Assembly: GCA_035236585.1 (NCBI GenBank)
Contig: CP141136.1
Location: 51,725,136-51,789,135 of the forward strand
Origin: Warburgia ugandensis
Lineage: Eukaryota > Streptophyta > Magnoliopsida > Canellales > Canellaceae
Length of the DNA stretch: 64,000 nucleotides
Direction of reading: 5' to 3'
A program made the position numbers and the translations under genes. The notes beneath the pieces are model-generated. The model ran no database searches. It saw only the letters and a program-made list of their open reading frames with translations, and was not told the origin of the DNA. Shown piece by piece: positions 60,454-64,000 of this stretch; the stretch's first letter is position 1; each line of letters starts with the position of its first letter.

Positions 60454-63400
60454 GCAAGCTATGCTTGGTAGGGAATTTAAGAAATATATTCAATATACCT
60501 AAAAATCAACAGTTCATTATATCCATGAGATAAATCAATTTATACAATTGGATAACCATTTTATCCTTCACTCATCATATGAATTATATGTATATATTAC
60601 ATATAGATAAAACCACTGAAAATCATGAATATAGTCAATATCAACAATAATATCTCATTTTCCAAACTACTTTCAATATTAACACTATGTGTTAATATAT
60701 AATCATACTGTATTGGGAATGATCCTCTAATACAACATTAGTAATAATTTTTACTGGCATCTCATCATGCCATATCTCAATTGCATCATAATGCAAAATA
60801 ATCAAAGGACTACCATGCTTGCAGTCATAATCCGTACAGCGTGCCAAAATAACTGCTTAATACTCTACTGATACCATGATGGAAAATACAGATCTATGTT
60901 TATATCGGGGAAACCATGGCTGTCACAGTGGTAGCCTTCCCATAATTGCCCCACCTGACATTTTGCCTCTCTTTGGTCACGGAATCATCATCATCATAAT
61001 CAGTTTTAGAGAGCGAGTGGCCAAACCCTCATAACTCTCCTCATATTGGTATCCTCAAGCATAAGCCTGTCTTAAAACAAAACCACAAGTCTCCATGCTT
61101 GTATGGAAAATAATATTTCATACTTACAGACTGTGTGTCCTGTTATAATTGGACATGGTTATAACTTATTTCCTTAAGATTTAGGGGTCCAACTTATATA
61201 GTTCAAATCTTCTCATTCTACCCATTAAGTAATTTCATAATTACTTAATCAATCCCTTCGTATTCATTTCCACATCATTTTTGCCTTAAGTAATTTCATA
61301 ATTACTTAATCAATCACTTTATATTCATTTCAACGTCGTTTGTTGATTCATACACAATTCTAAGGCAATTATAATCAATCTATAATTATCAAGATAAGAT
61401 CATGTGTAAAATACATGTATCTTTTATATTGAATATATTCTTAAGGTCCACCTACCTTTACTTTCAATAATCCATCTTCTCATTGATCTTGATCATCATA
61501 TCCTTCATGTATATGTCAAATCATATATATATATATATATATATATACAGTCATTCCTCAACTCATTTATACTTCCTAGTTGTTCTTTGATCATCCTTAC
61601 ATAGGATTCTTTGGATCTATTTCCTTGAATCATATTCATCAAGGTCTAATCTATTGATCTATATTTAAATTTAACATTCATACTAATTCAAAAACATACA
61701 TACTAAGACAATATTATGTTTCTTATTATTCTTGATCATTCAAGATCTTCCTATGGATCTTGTTTAATCTTTGATTATCTTAAATACCATTTTTATGAGG
61801 AATAGATAGTTTGCTATCCTTTTATAATCTTATTATTATTCAACTAGTTAACACTAGACAACTCCTCCTTATTTCAAAATTGACTAAGGCTTACCAATTC
61901 AAAGCTGCTCACATAGTGGTTAATTCAATCCTCATGTAAGGAGGTGCTTAGACTTCACAAACGTTGCCAAAAGGTGGGGGAAGAGCGATGCTCTATGAGA
62001 GAACCCCCTTAACCACTATGTTTAGCATTTACTAAGGTGACCTTAGCCCAACCTTCATAAGGTTCCTAGGAGCATTAAACCCTAAGTACTCTTGATTTTT
62101 GATTTTAATTAAATCCATAAACATTTAAAATATCATTCATGGGATTTATTATTCTTCTAATTTGGGCCAAGGAATTAATATTACTTATATTGTTCTACTA
62201 AGTATAGCCGTTACTCATTAAGTTCATGTCCATATTCATTGTAAATGTTCATCAGTATCTATTTTTATTTAATTACATTTTCCAAGTAATTTACCTAATA
62301 TGAACAATTAAAGCATAAATAAATAAATCTAACAATTAAATCTACTAAGAAAATAAAAGAACATTTACAATAATTCACATGCTCATTTGAATACATCATA
62401 TTTGTCCATTTTGATCCACTGATCATATTTTGATTTCTATTCATTTTTCATCCCATTAAGGGTTTTGATCTTAATCTTTCATTTTTATTTAGATCGATCA
62501 CATTCTCTTAATGTGATATCATCACTAGATCATTGATTCATCTCATTAAATGATCTGATCAGTCTTGATCCAATTGATCAATAAGATCTTAAGTCATTTT
62601 ATCAAAATTAAGGGCATAGATCTCAATCTATCCCAAATTAGCCACATTAGGCTCATCAATCTATTTGATCTTAACTTTAGATTATCATTCAAACTGATTT
62701 GAATGATCTCATGATGCTTGATTACTCAAATCAAGTAAATCCATGATCATGTTTAAAATTTCTCTTACACTAAGGTTAAATTTCTTAATTCATCCTAAAT
62801 TAGTCATATCTAACGCTTGATTCCATGTTCCCTCATCACTAGATCACTGATGGATCAGAAATCAAAGGTCTGATCATGTCAAATTTGACTGATCTTGGGA
62901 ATTAGTACCACTTTTTGTAATTTACAGAATTTTATAGTGAATAAAACCTAAATTTTATGTTTCCGTTAGATTCTACTCTTCACTAGGAATCCGGAGCTTC
63001 TTTCCAATCTTGATTTAGTGTTAAAATGAGCTCTCAATTATTGGTGATTGTTGGTGTACAGAGAGGGGTGACCTGGGATAGCCGAGACGGTCTAATCTGG
63101 ATCGTTATATCAGCTCTTCCCCAAATCTCCCAGATCTGACCACGTTAAGGGCCTAGATTTCATACCCTTGGGTTTTGGGACCTAATCAAAGGGTTCAAAA
63201 TTCCTAAATCGTGTGGTTTCACCAGAGTTTTCAAGCTAGATCACCGGTACTAGATTCACCTAAGAAATCTAGCTGGAAAATCTAGTCTAGTGATCTTCTT
63301 GCTCTAAAAACTACCATAATAGATAATGGAGGATGAGGGGTACCTACCTATAGTGTCCATAATGGAGAAATATAACCAAAAAATCAAGATTCATGCCTGA

Positions 63401-63820
63401 AAATCCAAAGTCATCAGAATTAATATTTTTTAATGATTTCATTAGCAAATACCTCTCTGATCATCATGATATTATAGGGGTTTTGAAGCTTGTGAAATTC
63501 CAAACAAGATGAACAGTCAAGATTGTGGTTCAACCGCTGAAAATGGATGCCTAATTGAGAAACAGTACCAGGGTGAAACCCTAGGTCCATCGGGGCGATG
63601 CGTCTATGGACGTGCTTGACAAATCTAGGGGAATATTCCACCTAAGGTGTGTCTACAGATATACTCTATAGCTGTAAAGGGAAGAGAAAGAAAATAAAAG
63701 GAAAAAGAAAGAAAAGAGGAAGAAAAGAGGAGAGAAGAGAAGGAAAAAGAGAGAAAGGGAGAGGGAGAGAGTGGAAGAGTCTTAGAGATTTGTGGAATTT
63801 CATGGGAATAGTGGGAGGGG

Positions 63821-63828
63821 TATTTATA
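63821..63828 (-). promoter_or_regulatory. Possible TATA box of LTR H
   Basis: Minus strand CCTATAAATA followed by CCCCTCCCAC, in the U3-side part of H. Confidence 0.45.
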
Positions 63829-64000
63829 GGGTTTTTTTATTATTTTAATTATTTTCATTTTAAATGATTTTCCACTTTTCTTATAAAATTAAAATCATAT
63901 TCCTTATCATGTTTATTGTTCATTATTGGTATTCCCTGAGCTTGCTGTCCACCAACTCACTTAACTTTTGTGGACCCTACACAAAAGTGAAATGACCATT

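Larger units (their letters stand above)
60022..64000 (-). mobile_element. LTR H, family A-like, running off the window
   Basis: The U5 end lies at 60022 (plus TATGATGACCTGGG, reverse complement of a CCCAGGTCATCATA end), preceded by CATGG as a candidate TSD. The distal hairpin TGAGATATTGTAAA with complementary arm is at 60416-60453, 0.4 kb from the end as in A1, and the CAAGC/GCTTG hairpin adjoins it. A duplicated 61-bp unit with palindrome TAAGTAATTTCATAATTACT lies at 61226-61300. A TATA-like TATAAATA is on the minus strand at 63821-63828 and a polypurine run (plus strand) at 63672-63780. The U3 end is not in the window, so solo LTR or full element cannot be decided. Confidence 0.7.

Overview
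This is repeat-only nuclear DNA from a seed plant with a large, retrotransposon-rich genome. It holds Ty3/gypsy elements with long LTRs (2.5-3.7 kb), a CACTA (En/Spm) transposon with a plant-type Ptta/En/Spm transposase gene, an Athila-like relic, and 5-bp target-site duplications (TSDs) throughout. I could not place the species. I found no intact host gene, tRNA, rRNA or CRISPR array. Most open frames are chance readings through decayed repeats or purine-rich tracts.

The window reads as one nest up to six levels deep, worked out from LTR ends, primer-binding sites (PBS), polypurine tracts (PPT) and TSDs. Level 1 is a decayed Athila-like reverse transcriptase (1-1187, minus). Level 2 is a CACTA element whose terminus starts at 1188; its pieces are 1188-2968, 6655-6811, 49348-51419 and 58099 to about 60021, and its gene runs on the minus strand. 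Level 3, inside the CACTA: solo LTR A1 (2969-6654, TSD TCTTA/TCTTG), the three-LTR complex E (6812-49347, minus, TSD GTATC), element G (51420-58098, plus, TSD ATTAG) and LTR H (60022 to the window edge, minus). Level 4, inside E: element C (13205-36252, plus, TSD ACTCA) and element D (36678-43405, plus, TSD TTACA). Level 5, inside the 5' LTR of C: a 1.05-kb element F (13740-14789, TSD AAACC) and solo LTR A2 (17317-28648, minus, TSD ATATC). Level 6, inside A2: element B (19412-27993, minus).

The families are: A (A1, A2, probably H), B/G (related LTRs) and C/D/E (different LTRs but one shared internal region). Only G keeps readable gag-pol stretches: zinc knuckles, protease, reverse transcriptase and RNase H, but no integrase, and every stop I examined is explained by a C-to-T type change. 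C, D and E share a pol that stops in the region after the RT palm and runs straight into a non-coding repeat tail and then the PPT. They also share a duplicated block in the gag region. This suggests a non-autonomous lineage that spread after losing RNase H and integrase.

The least ordinary signals are these: D starts with a 115-bp palindrome made from its own U5 end, lying exactly between TSD and PBS; F also has LTR-U5-like ends facing outward on both sides; and LTRs that otherwise differ share small structures (a GATACTGGCACCCC-like block, a splice-donor-like AAGGTAAGAT, and a double hairpin in the distal part of the LTR). All family labels A-H are local to this report.
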